A stretch of DNA of 64,000 bases from Nocardioides mangrovicus (lineage in GTDB: Bacteria > Actinomycetota > Actinomycetes > Propionibacteriales > Nocardioidaceae): assembly GCF_003674065.1 (NCBI RefSeq), contig NZ_RDBE01000006.1:330404-394403 (forward strand). Direction: 5' to 3'. The position numbers were made by a program, and so were the translations under genes. The notes beneath the pieces are model-generated. The model was not told the origin of the DNA. It worked only from the letters and a program-made list of their open reading frames with translations, and made no database searches. Positions 45,877 to 56,685 of this stretch are shown piece by piece. How positions within the stretch are numbered: the first letter of the stretch is position 1; each line of letters starts with the position of its first letter.

Positions 45877-45908
45877 AAGAGTTTTGCCGGGTGCCCGGCA
45901 AAACCCCC
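45877..45908. repeat. TTTTGCCGGG palindromic repeat, copy 2
   Basis: GTTTTGCCGGG and CCCGGCAAAAC pair over 11 bp. It adjoins the MBL gene stop and could terminate both convergent genes. It differs in two bases from the copy within the ECF ATPase gene. Confidence 0.8.
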
Positions 45909-45915
45909 CCGGGCC

Positions 45916-46674
45916 TCAGACCTCGTACGTCGTCCCCACCTCGGCCAGCCGGACGTCCCCGACGAAGGACTCCTTGGCCTCCCCCAGCACCACGGCCGGG
46001 TCGTGCCAGGGCGGGATGTGGGTGAGCAGCAGCTGTCGGGCGCCGGCGGTGGTGGCGATGGCGCCGGCCTCGAGGCCGGTGAGGTGGATGTCGGGCGGGT
46101 TGTCGGCCTCGTCGAGGAACGAGGCCTCGCACAAGAACACGTCGGCACCGTCGGCCTGGGTGACCAGGGGCTCGCAGTAGGCGGTGTCGCCGGAGTAGAC
46201 GAGCACGGCGTCGTCGACGCTGATGCGCAGCGCGTAGGCGGTGACGGGGTGGTTCACCCGTCGGGCCAGGAAGGTGAACGGGCCCAGCGAGAAGGAGCCG
46301 CCGGGGTAGGTCCGGAAGTCGAACTCCTCGGTCATGCCGGGGGTCTCGGGCAGGTCGTAGGCGCGCGCCATCCGCGATGCCGTGCCCTCGGGGCCCCAGA
46401 CCGGGATGCGCGGCTGGGGGCCGTCGGGGTGGTACTTGCGCAGCACGTAGTAGCCGCACAGATCGAGGCAGTGGTCGGCGTGGAGGTGACTGAGCAGCAC
46501 CGCGTCGACGGCCAGCGGATCGGCGTAGCGCTGCAGCGCGCCGAGCGCGCCATTGCCCAGGTCGAGCAGCACGCGCCAGGTGCGCTCGTCGTAGTCGGCC
46601 TCGAGCAGATAGCAGCTGGCCGAAGAGTGCGGCCCCGGGTAGGAACCCGAGTTGCCGACGACGGTCAGCCTCAT
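45916..46674 (-). CDS. MBL-fold metallohydrolase (Rv1339-type)
   Basis: A 252-residue metallo-beta-lactamase-fold protein. It begins RLTVVGNSGSYPGPHSSAS, has the two-metal motif LLSHLHADHCLDLCG, then VYSGDTAYCEPL (Asp) and LLLTHIPPWHDP (His). The order murI ... MBL ... rph-rdgB matches M. tuberculosis Rv1338-Rv1341, where Rv1339 has been described as an atypical cyclic-AMP phosphodiesterase. That activity here is inferred from position and fold. In this window a metalloprotease and four membrane or racemase genes intervene between it and murI's usual neighbours. Confidence 0.88.
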   Translation of the reverse strand: MRLTVVGNSGSYPGPHSSASCYLLEADYDERTWRVLLDLGNGALGALQRYADPLAVDAVLLSHLHADHCLDLCGYYVLRKYHPDGPQPRIPVWGPEGTASRMARAYDLPETPGMTEEFDFRTYPGGSFSLGPFTFLARRVNHPVTAYALRISVDDAVLVYSGDTAYCEPLVTQADGADVFLCEASFLDEADNPPDIHLTGLEAGAIATTAGARQLLLTHIPPWHDPAVVLGEAKESFVGDVRLAEVGTTYEV

Positions 46675-46814
46675 GTCGTCACCCTAGCGAGCGGCGCCGT
46701 TGGCCGTTCAGCCATTGTCAGCCGGACCACACGATGGTTCTATACGACCCCATCAGGGACGGCCCACCCCGATCGGGCGGCGTCGTCCGTCTCTCGGGTG
46801 AAAGGGCACGACCC

Positions 46815-49247
46815 ATGCGCACCATTCTCGGGTTGGGGGCAGCGGCGGCCGTGATGGCCGCCTTGACGACCCCCGACGCCTTCGCACAGCAAAGCGACAC
46901 CTCACCGCCGGCGGACTCCACCGCCGACACCAGCGCCGCCGCCGACGAGCTGCCCAACCCGGCCGAGGAGAAGCGACGCTCGCTCAAGCAGCGCGCCATC
47001 GCCGAGGTCGTCAACGGCACCGCGACCCCGCAGCGGCGCGGTGCGAGCACCGTGGTCAAGGTGGCCTCGCAGCGCACGCAGGCGGCCGCGACCAAGCGGG
47101 GGCTGGTCAAGCAGCAGGCCTCCACGAAGGACCAGTACGTCGAGCTGCAGCGCGAGACGACCGACCACATCTTCGTGATCCTCACCGAGTTCGGGACCAA
47201 GCGGGACCCGAAGTACCCCGACAAGGACATCGAGCCCAGCACCACGGGCCCGGTCACCTGGGACGGGCCGCTGCACAACAAGATCCCGGCGCCCGACCGC
47301 AGCCAGGACAACTCCACGGTCTGGCAGCCCGACTACAACCAGAAGCACTACCAGGACCTGTACTTCGGCACCGGCGGGAAGCCCGGCTCGGGCCAGGCCG
47401 TCGAGTCCGTCCGGCAGTACTTCGAGCGGCAGTCCTCGGGCCGCTACAGCATCGACGGCACCGTCACCGACTGGGTGAAGGTCGACTACAACGAGGCGCG
47501 CTACGGCCGCTCCTCCGACGACCCCACCACCAACGGCGACGACCCGAACGTGTGCGCCTCCAACGTCTGCAACACCACCTGGGACCTGGTCCGCGACGCC
47601 GCGGACAAGTGGTACTCCAGTGAGATCGCCAAGGGCCGCAGCAAGGCGGCGGTGACCAAGGAGCTGAAGTCCTTCGACACCTGGGACCGCTACGACATCG
47701 ACGGCGACGGCGACTTCAACGAGCCCGACGGCTACCTCGACCACTTCCAGATCGTCCACGCGGGCGGCGACGAGGCCGACGGCGACCCGATCCAGGGTGA
47801 GGACGCGATCTGGTCGCACCGCTGGTACGCCTACGGCACCAGCTACGGCCAGACCGGCCCCGCGCAGGGCAAGCAGGGCGGCACGCAGATCGGCGACTCC
47901 GGGGTGTGGATCGGCGACTACACGATCCAGCCCGAGAACGGCGGCATGAGCGTCTTCGCCCACGAGTACACCCACGACCTGGGTCTGCCCGACCTCTACG
48001 ACACCAACGGCGGCGAGAACTCGGTCAACTACTGGTCGCTGATGGCGCAGTCGCGCGAGAGCGCGCCGAAGGACCAGGCGATCGGCACCCGGGCCTCCGA
48101 CCTCGGCGCCTGGGACAAGCTGCAGCTGGGCTGGCTGGACTACGAGACGGTCCTGCCCTCGCAGAAGCGCACGCTGACGCTCGGCCCGAGCGAGTACAAC
48201 TCGGCCAAGCCGCAGGCGGCGGTCGTGGTGCTGCCGAAGAAGGAGGTCACCCGCGACCTGGCCACGCCCTACGCCGGCACGAAGTCGTGGTGGAGCGGCA
48301 GCGGCGACGACTACACGGCCACGATGCAGCGCTCGGTGACCCTGCCGACGGGCTCGCCAGCGTTCACGGCCCAGGCGCAGTACAACATCGAGGACGGCTA
48401 CGACTACGCGTACCTCGAGGTCGACGACGGCTCGGGCTGGAAGAGCGTGCCCGGCAAGGCCGGGTCGGTCTCGACCGACCCCGACACCAACGGCCTGACC
48501 GGCGACTCCGCCGGTGCGTGGGTGCCGCTGAGCTACGACCTCGCGGCCTACGCCGGGAAGACGGTCGACCTCCGGGTCCGCTACACCACCGACGGCGGGG
48601 TCCAGGGCAACGACCCCGACCTGCCGCCGGGGCTGTTCCTCGACAGCATCAGCGTGGGCAGCCTCAGCGACGGCGCCGAGAGCGGCGCCAACGGCTGGAC
48701 CCTCGACGGGTTCTCCGCCGTCGGCAGCACGGTGACGCAGGCCTACGACAACTACTACATCGCCGCCAACCGGGTGTACGCCTCGTTCGACAAGTACCTG
48801 CAGTCGGGGCCGTACAACTTCGGCTGGGCCACCACCCAGCCCGACCGCGTCGAGCACTTCCCGTACCAGGACGGCCTGCTGGTCACCTACTGGGACACCT
48901 CCCAGAGCGACAACAACACCAGCACCCACCCGGGCGAGGGGCTGGCGCTGCCGGTCGACGCCAACCCCACCGCCCGCGTCCGTCTCGACGGCACGCTGTG
49001 GCGGCCGCGGGTGGCCGGGTACGACGCGCCGTTCGGCCTGCAGAAGAGCGACAACATCACCCTGCACGTCAACGGCGTGGCGAACTACATCCGGGGTCAG
49101 GCCGCCGTGCCGGTGTTCCGGGACGACCGCTCCTACTGGGATGCCTCGCAGCCCACGGCGAGCGTCGACGTGCCCGACACCGGGACGGTGATCCGGGTGC
49201 TCACGCAGGACGGCACCTCGATGAAGGTCAGGGTGTCGAAGAACTGA
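46815..49247 (+). CDS. secreted M6-family metalloprotease (immune inhibitor A type)
   Basis: 810 residues. A short signal peptide (to about residue 25, TTPDAFA) is followed by a propeptide-like Lys/Arg-rich stretch. The zinc site is HEYTHDLGLPDLYD, first His at 383, and Glu384 the base. The C-terminal part has the immune-inhibitor-A beta domains with YLEVDDGSGWKSVPG and AGKTVDLRVRYTTDGG. InhA-type proteases cleave extracellular proteins and peptides. The start is the ATG after GAAAGGG; an upstream frame opening at 46734 lacks a signal peptide. The 3' end overlaps the next convergent gene by 20 bases. Confidence 0.92.
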   Translation: MRTILGLGAAAAVMAALTTPDAFAQQSDTSPPADSTADTSAAADELPNPAEEKRRSLKQRAIAEVVNGTATPQRRGASTVVKVASQRTQAAATKRGLVKQQASTKDQYVELQRETTDHIFVILTEFGTKRDPKYPDKDIEPSTTGPVTWDGPLHNKIPAPDRSQDNSTVWQPDYNQKHYQDLYFGTGGKPGSGQAVESVRQYFERQSSGRYSIDGTVTDWVKVDYNEARYGRSSDDPTTNGDDPNVCASNVCNTTWDLVRDAADKWYSSEIAKGRSKAAVTKELKSFDTWDRYDIDGDGDFNEPDGYLDHFQIVHAGGDEADGDPIQGEDAIWSHRWYAYGTSYGQTGPAQGKQGGTQIGDSGVWIGDYTIQPENGGMSVFAHEYTHDLGLPDLYDTNGGENSVNYWSLMAQSRESAPKDQAIGTRASDLGAWDKLQLGWLDYETVLPSQKRTLTLGPSEYNSAKPQAAVVVLPKKEVTRDLATPYAGTKSWWSGSGDDYTATMQRSVTLPTGSPAFTAQAQYNIEDGYDYAYLEVDDGSGWKSVPGKAGSVSTDPDTNGLTGDSAGAWVPLSYDLAAYAGKTVDLRVRYTTDGGVQGNDPDLPPGLFLDSISVGSLSDGAESGANGWTLDGFSAVGSTVTQAYDNYYIAANRVYASFDKYLQSGPYNFGWATTQPDRVEHFPYQDGLLVTYWDTSQSDNNTSTHPGEGLALPVDANPTARVRLDGTLWRPRVAGYDAPFGLQKSDNITLHVNGVANYIRGQAAVPVFRDDRSYWDASQPTASVDVPDTGTVIRVLTQDGTSMKVRVSKN

Positions 49248-49620
49248 GGCGCCCCGTGCGCCAGAGCCACCACAGGCCGACGAACGGCAGCACGAGCGGC
49301 ACGTAGCCGTAGCCGTTGCCGTAGGTCGACCAGACGGTGGAGCGGTCCACGTCGTCGGGCTGGCTGAGCGTGCCGATCACGAGCACGCCGGCCAGCTCGA
49401 CGGCGACCGCGGCGATCGCGACCCGTCGTCGGTTCGTGGCCAGGGCCCAGGTGGCCACGCAGTAGACGATCCCGGAGAACAGCGAGACCCAGTAGGCCGC
49501 TGGCGCGAGGTGGTACTGGGTGGCCAGCTGCACCAGCGAGCGGGCGGTCGCGGCGAGGGCGAAGAGGCCGTAGACGAAGACCAGGATGCGGCCGAAGCGT
49601 CGGTTCGTGCGTTCAGCCAC
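49228..49620 (-). CDS. small integral membrane protein
   Basis: 130 residues with four hydrophobic helices, for example ILVFVYGLFALAATARSLVQL, YWVSLFSGIVYCVATWALA and VAIAAVAVELAGVLVIGTLS, with a short positively charged start. No family with a known role is recognised. The fourth helix (VPLVLPFVGLWWLW) is close to the C-terminus. It overlaps the next upstream gene by eight bases, forming one unit with two other membrane genes and murI. Confidence 0.75.
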   Translation of the reverse strand: MAERTNRRFGRILVFVYGLFALAATARSLVQLATQYHLAPAAYWVSLFSGIVYCVATWALATNRRRVAIAAVAVELAGVLVIGTLSQPDDVDRSTVWSTYGNGYGYVPLVLPFVGLWWLWRTGRLSSSTP

Positions 49621-49975
49621 GGGTGGCCTCCCAGAGGTCGTGGAGCCGGAGGAAGAGCACGGGCAGCACGATCACGGCCACCAGCAGAACGCCGGTGCCC
49701 GACCGGCTCTTCTCCGCGGCGGCCCACACGAAGCCGACGGGGAGGATGACCAGGGCGCCGAGGAGGTAGCCGACGTAGGCGGCGACGTTCACGCCCGCGT
49801 GCGGTCCGCTCAGCCGCACGATGCCGACGACGAGCTGCACCACCAGGCCGGCCTCCAGGGCGAGGAGGGCGTAGAAGGTGGGGTCGTCGAGCTGACGGTC
49901 GCGCACGATGAGGTAGACCAGCCGCAGCGCCACCAACGCGCACAGCACCGAGAGCACCAGGTGCAGCAGGCTCAC
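49613..49975 (-). CDS. small integral membrane protein
   Basis: 120 residues from a GTG that overlaps the ion-channel stop as GTGA. About four helices are visible: LHLVLSVLCALVALRLVYLIV, FYALLALEAGLVVQLVVGIV, AYVGYLLGALVILPVGFVW and GVLLVAVIVLPVLFLRL. No catalytic motif or known family is recognised. Its coupling to the channel gene upstream and the membrane protein downstream suggests a small membrane complex, which is inference. Confidence 0.75.
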   Translation of the reverse strand: MSLLHLVLSVLCALVALRLVYLIVRDRQLDDPTFYALLALEAGLVVQLVVGIVRLSGPHAGVNVAAYVGYLLGALVILPVGFVWAAAEKSRSGTGVLLVAVIVLPVLFLRLHDLWEATRG

Positions 49976-50637
49976 TTCTCCACCTTCCGCATCGCCGAGA
50001 GGCCGATCAACCGGGTCACGACCATGGCCAGGTAGAAGACGCCGGCGATCTGCTCGAACATCACGATGCTGCGCGCGTGCGGACGCACCGGCATGACGTC
50101 GGACAGGCCGGTGCTCGAGAGCGTGGTGAAGGACAAGAACAGCAGCTCGCTCCAGCTGCGCTCGCCGGACGGGTGCTCGTAGGCGGTGAAGGCGTGCGGC
50201 TCGAGCGCGGCGACCACGACGTAGACGTGGGCGAAGGCCCAGGCGATGACGGTGAACACGGCACCGACGGCGAACAGCTCGTCGGTGGTGACCTTGTCGT
50301 CGGCCAGCATGTAGCGCAGCAGCGAGTAGGCGGCGTAGAAGTACAGCGCCGCCTCGAAGCCGGCGCTCCACGGCACCAGGTCCTCGTTGTCGGTCACCAC
50401 CTGCACGACGAGCAGCACCACCGCCGGCACCGCGATCGCGCCGGCCACCCACGTCAGCGCCGGAGTGGTGCGGACGGCCAGCAGCGCGGCGCCGAGCACC
50501 ACGATGCCGAACACCGCGATGACCGCACGCCCGGTGACCGACCCCTCCAGGAACGGGTAGAGCAGCACGCCCAGGAGCTGCACGAGCAGCAGGGTCGCGC
50601 AGGGCGTACGCAGGAGGAACCTCGCGGCTTGGCTCAC
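49972..50637 (-). CDS. ion-channel family protein with atypical pore filter
   Basis: 221 residues from a GTG that overlaps the murI stop (GTGA). Six hydrophobic segments are followed by a pore region reading [15 protein letters not shown], where K+ channels have TTVGYGD-type filters. The Tyr-Gly is replaced by Leu-Ser. The pore is flanked by helices YVVVAALEP and [12 protein letters not shown]. It resembles the two-helix ion_trans_2 module but with a changed filter, so ion selectivity is open. It is coupled to murI, yet no link to peptidoglycan is known. Confidence 0.72.
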   Translation of the reverse strand: MSQAARFLLRTPCATLLLVQLLGVLLYPFLEGSVTGRAVIAVFGIVVLGAALLAVRTTPALTWVAGAIAVPAVVLLVVQVVTDNEDLVPWSAGFEAALYFYAAYSLLRYMLADDKVTTDELFAVGAVFTVIAWAFAHVYVVVAALEPHAFTAYEHPSGERSWSELLFLSFTTLSSTGLSDVMPVRPHARSIVMFEQIAGVFYLAMVVTRLIGLSAMRKVEK

Positions 50638-51434
50638 GCGCGCATCCAGGCGAACTGGCTGACGGCCTGCAGCTCGGGGCCGAGGAACCGGGCGCCGATC
50701 CGCTCGAACTCCTCGGGCGTGCCGGTGGTGAGGAAGCGGTGCTCCGGAGCGCCGTCGGGTCGTTCCAGGCCGTGCTCGACCAGCACCCGGTAGACATCCT
50801 TGGCGCACTCCTCGGCGCTGGAGACCAGCGTGACCTCGTCGCCGAGCACGTAGGAGATGACGCCCGTGAGCAAGGGGTAGTGGGTGCAGCCGAGGATGAG
50901 GGTGTCGACGCCGGCGGCGGCCACCGGGTCGAGGTACTCGTGAGCGGCGGCCAGCAGCTCGGGGCCCGAGGTGATGCCGGCCTCGACGAACTCCACGAAG
51001 CGCGGGCACACGCGGGTGGTCAGCGCGACCTGCGGCGCGGCGGCGAAGGCGTCGTCGTAGGCCATCGACTCCGCGGTGGCCCGAGTGCAGATGACGCCGA
51101 TGCGCCCGGACCGCGTGGCCGCCACGGCGCGCCTCGTGGCGGGCAGGATCACCTCGACGACCGGCACGTCGTAGCGCTCGCGGGCGTCGCGCAGCACGGC
51201 GGCGCTGGCGGAGTTGCAGGCGATGACCAGCAACTTCACGCCCTGGTCGACCAGGTGGTCCAGGCACTCCAGGGCGTACTCGCGCACCTCGCTGAGCGGC
51301 TTCGGCCCGTACGGCTGCCGCGCGGTGTCGCCGAGGTAGAGCACCGACTCGTGCGGCAGCTGGTCGATCACCGCCCGCGCCACCGTGAGGCCGCCGAACC
51401 CGGAGTCGAAGATCCCGATCGGCGCGCTGGTCAC
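50634..51434 (-). CDS. murI: glutamate racemase
   Basis: A 266-residue racemase. The first catalytic Cys is in [12 protein letters not shown] and the second in [10 protein letters not shown]. The N-terminus is [18 protein letters not shown], with PYGPK typical of MurI. It converts L-glutamate to D-glutamate for peptidoglycan. The start is a GTG. It lies downstream of the cysM/SDR region and upstream of three coupled membrane genes that are not normally part of the murI operon. Confidence 0.95.
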   Translation of the reverse strand: MTSAPIGIFDSGFGGLTVARAVIDQLPHESVLYLGDTARQPYGPKPLSEVREYALECLDHLVDQGVKLLVIACNSASAAVLRDARERYDVPVVEVILPATRRAVAATRSGRIGVICTRATAESMAYDDAFAAAPQVALTTRVCPRFVEFVEAGITSGPELLAAAHEYLDPVAAAGVDTLILGCTHYPLLTGVISYVLGDEVTLVSSAEECAKDVYRVLVEHGLERPDGAPEHRFLTTGTPEEFERIGARFLGPELQAVSQFAWMRA

Positions 51435-51459
51435 GAGGGTCGATCCTAAACGGCGCCGC

Positions 51460-52173
51460 TCACAGGCCGGGCGCCGCGACCCGGGCGTAGAACTCGACCG
51501 GGTCGCTGGCCACCCCGTCGCGGGCGGTTCGGCTCCAGTCGTCGACGAGCACCTCGCCGACGCCCGCGGCCAGGCCGTCGAGCGCGATGCGCACGACGTC
51601 GGCCGGGTCGAGGAGCGGCCCGTCGTAGCCGGCCATCATGTCGGTGTCCGCGGCGCCCAGCGCGACACCGGTCACCTGGGTGCCCTGCGCGGCCAGCTCG
51701 ACGCGGGTGGCGTTGGTCAGGCTCCACTCGGCCGCCTTGCTGGCGGCGTACGCGGTGGCGCCGTTGTAGGAGAACCACGACAGCGCCGAGAGCACGTTCA
51801 ACACGGCGCCGCCGCCGTGGCGGCCCAGGCCGTCGGCGAAGGCGCGGGTGACGCCGAGGGTGCCCCAGAAATTGACGTCCATCTCCCGGCGGGCGCCGGC
51901 CAGGTCGCCCCGGACCAGGTTCTGGCCCGTCGTGACGCCGGCGTTGTTGACCAGCAGCGTCACGTCGGCGGCCTGGGCCGCGGCGCGCTCGATCGAGGCA
52001 GGGTCGAGCAGGTCGAGCTCCATCGGCTCCACGCCCGGCACGTCCACCTGGCGCGGGTCGCGGGCCGCGGCGTAGACCTTGGCGGCTCCTCGCTGCAGCA
52101 GCTGGGCGGCGAACTCGCGACCCAGCCCGCGGTTGGCGCCGGTGACGAGGGCGGTGGATCCGGTGATGTCCAT
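51460..52173 (-). CDS. SDR-family oxidoreductase
   Basis: A 237-residue classical SDR with complete active site: cofactor motif [30 protein letters not shown], catalytic Ser in [11 protein letters not shown] and [10 protein letters not shown] (Tyr-x-x-x-Lys). It uses NAD(P)(H) on an unknown substrate. It is divergent from a MerR regulator with a perfect palindromic operator between them, so its expression is probably inducer-controlled. CCTCC before the ATG acts as an imperfect Shine-Dalgarno; GGAGC lies close upstream. Confidence 0.9.
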   Translation of the reverse strand: MDITGSTALVTGANRGLGREFAAQLLQRGAAKVYAAARDPRQVDVPGVEPMELDLLDPASIERAAAQAADVTLLVNNAGVTTGQNLVRGDLAGARREMDVNFWGTLGVTRAFADGLGRHGGGAVLNVLSALSWFSYNGATAYAASKAAEWSLTNATRVELAAQGTQVTGVALGAADTDMMAGYDGPLLDPADVVRIALDGLAAGVGEVLVDDWSRTARDGVASDPVEFYARVAAPGL

Positions 52174-52232
52174 GGAGGGCTCCTGATGTTCTCGACGGGT
52201 GAGGAATGACTGCGTTGCTCGGGACGCTAGGA

Positions 52233-52250
52233 CCTCACGTCGACGTGAGG
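52233..52250. promoter_or_regulatory. 18-bp perfect palindrome, MerR operator
   Basis: CCTCACGTCGACGTGAGG is an exact palindrome in the gap between the divergent SDR and merR genes. MerR proteins bind dyads of this size in the spacer of a promoter with 19-20-bp spacing. It probably controls both genes. Confidence 0.7.
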
Positions 52251-52275
52251 GGCAAGCGTGAGTGAGGCAGGTCAT

Positions 52276-52653
52276 ATGCGGATCGGTGAGCTCTCCGAGC
52301 GCACGGGCGCCAGCGTGCGAGCGCTGCGCTACTACGAGGAGCAGGGTCTGCTCAGACCGTCGCGGACGCCCAGCGGGCAGCGCGTCTACACCGCCGACGC
52401 CGTGGCGCGCGTCGGCCTGCTGCGCCGGCTCTACGCCGCCGGGCTGAGCAGCCAGGTGATCGCCCGGGTGATGCCGTGCGTCGACACGCCCTCGACGTCG
52501 GTGACCGGGCGCACGCTGGAGGTGATGCACGGCGAGCACGACCGGCTCAGCGAGCAGATCGAGCAGCTGCTCGCCACCCGCGACCAGCTCACCCTCCTCA
52601 TCGAGGCGGCCTCGACGCACCATGCCGCCGAGCTCGCCGCGTCGGCGGCCTAG
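52276..52653 (+). CDS. MerR-family transcriptional regulator
   Basis: 125 residues from the ATG; a GTG six codons upstream with GAGGGG is an alternative. The N-terminal winged helix MRIGELSERTGASVRALRYYEEQGLLRPSR with GQRVYTADAVARV is canonical. A coiled-coil dimer helix follows (EVMHGEHDRLSEQIEQLLATRDQL), then a short C-terminal part with no Cys or long ligand domain, so it is not a metal-sensing type. It lies divergent from an SDR gene, with the palindrome between, and probably senses an organic ligand. Confidence 0.9.
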   Translation: MRIGELSERTGASVRALRYYEEQGLLRPSRTPSGQRVYTADAVARVGLLRRLYAAGLSSQVIARVMPCVDTPSTSVTGRTLEVMHGEHDRLSEQIEQLLATRDQLTLLIEAASTHHAAELAASAA

Positions 52654-52660
52654 CAGCCCC

Positions 52661-54311
<1,651 letters not shown>

Positions 54312-54380
54312 GGGACCGAGGATAGGTGGCGCGACACAACCTGCAGACACATGTCCAGGTTCAGCCCGGCGCGGAGCTCC

Positions 54381-54430
54381 AGGACGTCATGTGAGTAGGT
54401 CGCTTGGGCGACCACGTCGTATGACGTCCT
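54381..54430. repeat. GACGTCATACG-type double-stem palindrome, copy 3
   Basis: Outer arms AGGACGTCAT and ATGACGTCCT pair over 10 bp, with inner arms GGTCGC and GCGACC around a 4-base loop. It lies between the DUF2017 stop and the mec start, and may terminate the clpS-DUF2017 unit. Confidence 0.75.
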
Positions 54431-54467
54431 GTGGCGCGCGATCGGCACAAGCGGTCGTCCACCCCGG

Positions 54468-55061
54468 TCAGCGACTGATGGAGTCCACCAGCGTCTCCTG
54501 GAGGAACCCGAGCCAGCTGTAGATGTCGTGCACCGGCCGGCGCGGGTCGTCGTCGGGCAGGTCCTCCCAGTCGCCCTCGTCGCCGTCGCGGATCTCCAGG
54601 CGCGTGCCGATGGCCAGCCGCATGTCGGTCAGGCTGCGCAGCCAGGTCCGGGCGGCGGCGGTGTCGAGCTCGACCTCCACCTCGGTCGGCTGGGTGTCGT
54701 CGTCGGGGTCGACGTCGCGCAGCCCAGCGGCCTCGAGGCTGTCGATGACCGCGGCGGCCGCGGCGGCCTTGCCGTCGCGCAGCGTGCCCTCGGTGAAGCG
54801 GCGGAACTCCCCGGCCGCCTCCTCGTCCTCGGGATAGGCCGTCGGGAACAGCCGGGCCAGCACCGGGTCCTCGGGCTCGGCGGTGGGGCCGGAGAAGTCC
54901 AGCATCCGCTCCAGCTCGTCCTCCGCCTGCGGTGCGGCGTTCTCGTTGCGCAGCAGCTCGACCAGCTGACCGGCCAGGGAGCGGATCAGGTCGGCCTCGA
55001 AGGCGCTGAACACCGCGACGCTGGTGCGCGTGCGGCGGTGGCGGGAGAAGCCGTGGGTCAC
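54468..55061 (-). CDS. DUF2017 family protein
   Basis: A 197-residue acidic protein: VAVFSAFEADLIRSLAGQL near the start, then LARLFPTAYPEDEEAAGEFRR and SLTDMRLAIGTRLEI, and ending YSWLGFLQETLVDSI. DUF2017 proteins are actinobacterial and typically lie immediately after clpS, as here; their biochemical role is not established. The GTG start sits six bases after the clpS stop. Confidence 0.88.
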   Translation of the reverse strand: MTHGFSRHRRTRTSVAVFSAFEADLIRSLAGQLVELLRNENAAPQAEDELERMLDFSGPTAEPEDPVLARLFPTAYPEDEEAAGEFRRFTEGTLRDGKAAAAAAVIDSLEAAGLRDVDPDDDTQPTEVEVELDTAAARTWLRSLTDMRLAIGTRLEIRDGDEGDWEDLPDDDPRRPVHDIYSWLGFLQETLVDSISR

Positions 55062-55066
55062 GGGCC

Positions 55067-55366
55067 TCAGTCGTCCTTCTGCATGGTGGCCCAGAGGCCG
55101 TACTCGTGCATGGCCTGCACGTCGCGCTCCATCTCCTCGCGCGAGCCGGTGGAGACGACCGACCGGCCGTCCTGGTGCACCTCCATCATCAGCTTCGACG
55201 CCTTCGACTTGGAGTAGCCGAAGTAGGTCTGGAAGACGTAGGTGACGTAGGACATCAGGTTGATCGGGTCGTTCCACACGATCGTGACCCACGGCTTCGC
55301 GAGGCTGGTGACCTCGTCGACCTCGGGCTCCTCGAGCTCGACCGGGCTGGTGGACACGGCGCCCAT
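55067..55366 (-). CDS. clpS: ATP-dependent Clp protease adaptor ClpS
   Basis: A 99-residue adaptor. The N-end binding core reads [20 protein letters not shown] and the ClpA/ClpC contact is [20 protein letters not shown]. It delivers N-degron proteins to ClpC-ClpP. It is divergent from pncB and followed by DUF2017, the standard actinobacterial order. The ATG is assumed. Confidence 0.95.
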   Translation of the reverse strand: MGAVSTSPVELEEPEVDEVTSLAKPWVTIVWNDPINLMSYVTYVFQTYFGYSKSKASKLMMEVHQDGRSVVSTGSREEMERDVQAMHEYGLWATMQKDD

Positions 55367-55376
55367 TGTGTCCCAC

Positions 55377-55382
55377 TAGCCT
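55377..55382 (+). promoter_or_regulatory. TAGCCT -10 element of pncB
   Basis: TAGCCT ends six bases before the GTG at 55389, with no Shine-Dalgarno between, consistent with a leaderless start. Confidence 0.5.
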
Positions 55383-55388
55383 GATCCG

Positions 55389-56678
55389 GTGAGCACGGCG
55401 CTGCTGACCGACCAGTACGAGCTGACCATGCTGCAGGCCGCGCTGGCCGACGGCACCGGCGAGCGACGCTCGGTCTTCGAGCTGTTCGGCCGGCGGCTGC
55501 CCGAGGGGCGGCGCTACGGCGTCGTGGCCGGGGTGGGCCGGGCGCTGGACGCCCTGGAGGAGTTCCGCTTCGGGTTCCCCGAGATCGAGTTCCTGCGCCG
55601 CGAGGGCGTCGTCGACGCCGCCACGCTGGAGTGGCTGGCCTCCTACCGCTTCTCCGGCGACATCCTCGGCTACCCCGAGGGCGAGACGTACTTCGCGCAG
55701 TCGCCGATCCTCACCGTCGAGGGCACCTTCGCCGAGGCCGTGCTGCTGGAGACGCTGCTGCTCTCCATCTACAACCACGACTCCGCGATCGCCTCCGCGG
55801 CCTCACGCATGACGTGGGCGGCCGGCGAGCGGCCCTGCATCGAGATGGGCTCGCGCCGCACCCACGAGGAGGCGGCCGTGGCCGCCGCGCGGGCGGCGTA
55901 CGTCGCGGGCTTCGAGCGCACCTCGAACCTCGCGGCGCGACGCCGCTACGGCGTGCCCAGCGGCGGCACCAGCGCCCACAGCTTCACGCTGCTGCACGAC
56001 ACCGAGACCGACGCCTTCCGCTCGCAGGTCACCTCGCTCGGCGTCGGCACCACGCTGCTGGTCGACACCTACGACGTCGCCGAGGCCGTGCGCGCCGGCG
56101 TCGAGGTGGCCGGCCCCGACCTCGGCGCGGTCCGCATCGACTCCGGCGACCTGGCCGGGCTGGCCGTCGAGGTCCGCCGGCAGCTGGACTCGCTCGGCGC
56201 CACGGGCACCCGGATCATCGTCACCTCCGACCTCGACGAGTGGGCCATCGCCGGTCTCTCCGCCGCACCGGTCGACGGCTACGGCGTGGGCACCCGGCTG
56301 GTCACCGGCAGCGGGCGTCCCACCTGCGGCTTCGTCTACAAGCTGGTGGCGCGCGAGAACGCCGACGGCGAGCTGATCGGGGTGGCGAAGAAGAGCCAGG
56401 ACAAGGCCTCGGTGGGCGGTCGCAAGTTCGCGCTGCGCCGGCTCTCCCCCGACGGCCGCGCCGAGGCGGAGGTCGTCGGCATCGGCGAGCCGGTGGCCAA
56501 CGACGGCGACGACCGCGACCTGCTCGTCCCGCTGGTGACCGGCGGGAAGGTGGTGGGCCGCGAGCCGCTGGCCGCCGCCCGCGAGCGCCACGCACGCTCG
56601 CGAGCCGAGCTCCCTCGCGAGGCCGCGGCGCTCCAGCCCGGCGACCAGGTCATCCCCACGCTGTGGGAGGGCCGCTGA
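55389..56678 (+). CDS. pncB: nicotinate phosphoribosyltransferase
   Basis: A 429-residue NAPRTase. TDQYELTMLQAALADG opens it, with PEGRRYGVVAGVGRALD, MGSRRTHEEAAVAAARAAYVAG (active-site region) and RIDSGDLAGLAVEVRRQLD, the PRPP/nicotinate site. It makes nicotinate mononucleotide from nicotinate and PRPP in the Preiss-Handler route. It is paired with pncA 400 bases downstream, so nicotinamide can be converted to nicotinate and recycled. Confidence 0.95.
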   Translation: MSTALLTDQYELTMLQAALADGTGERRSVFELFGRRLPEGRRYGVVAGVGRALDALEEFRFGFPEIEFLRREGVVDAATLEWLASYRFSGDILGYPEGETYFAQSPILTVEGTFAEAVLLETLLLSIYNHDSAIASAASRMTWAAGERPCIEMGSRRTHEEAAVAAARAAYVAGFERTSNLAARRRYGVPSGGTSAHSFTLLHDTETDAFRSQVTSLGVGTTLLVDTYDVAEAVRAGVEVAGPDLGAVRIDSGDLAGLAVEVRRQLDSLGATGTRIIVTSDLDEWAIAGLSAAPVDGYGVGTRLVTGSGRPTCGFVYKLVARENADGELIGVAKKSQDKASVGGRKFALRRLSPDGRAEAEVVGIGEPVANDGDDRDLLVPLVTGGKVVGREPLAAARERHARSRAELPREAAALQPGDQVIPTLWEGR

Positions 56679-56685
56679 CCCCTCC

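Noticed and set aside
45815..45908. A two-repeat CRISPR array
   Set aside because: The repeats are palindromes of 24-32 bases with one 30-base gap, no further units and no cas genes. A copy elsewhere lies in coding sequence.
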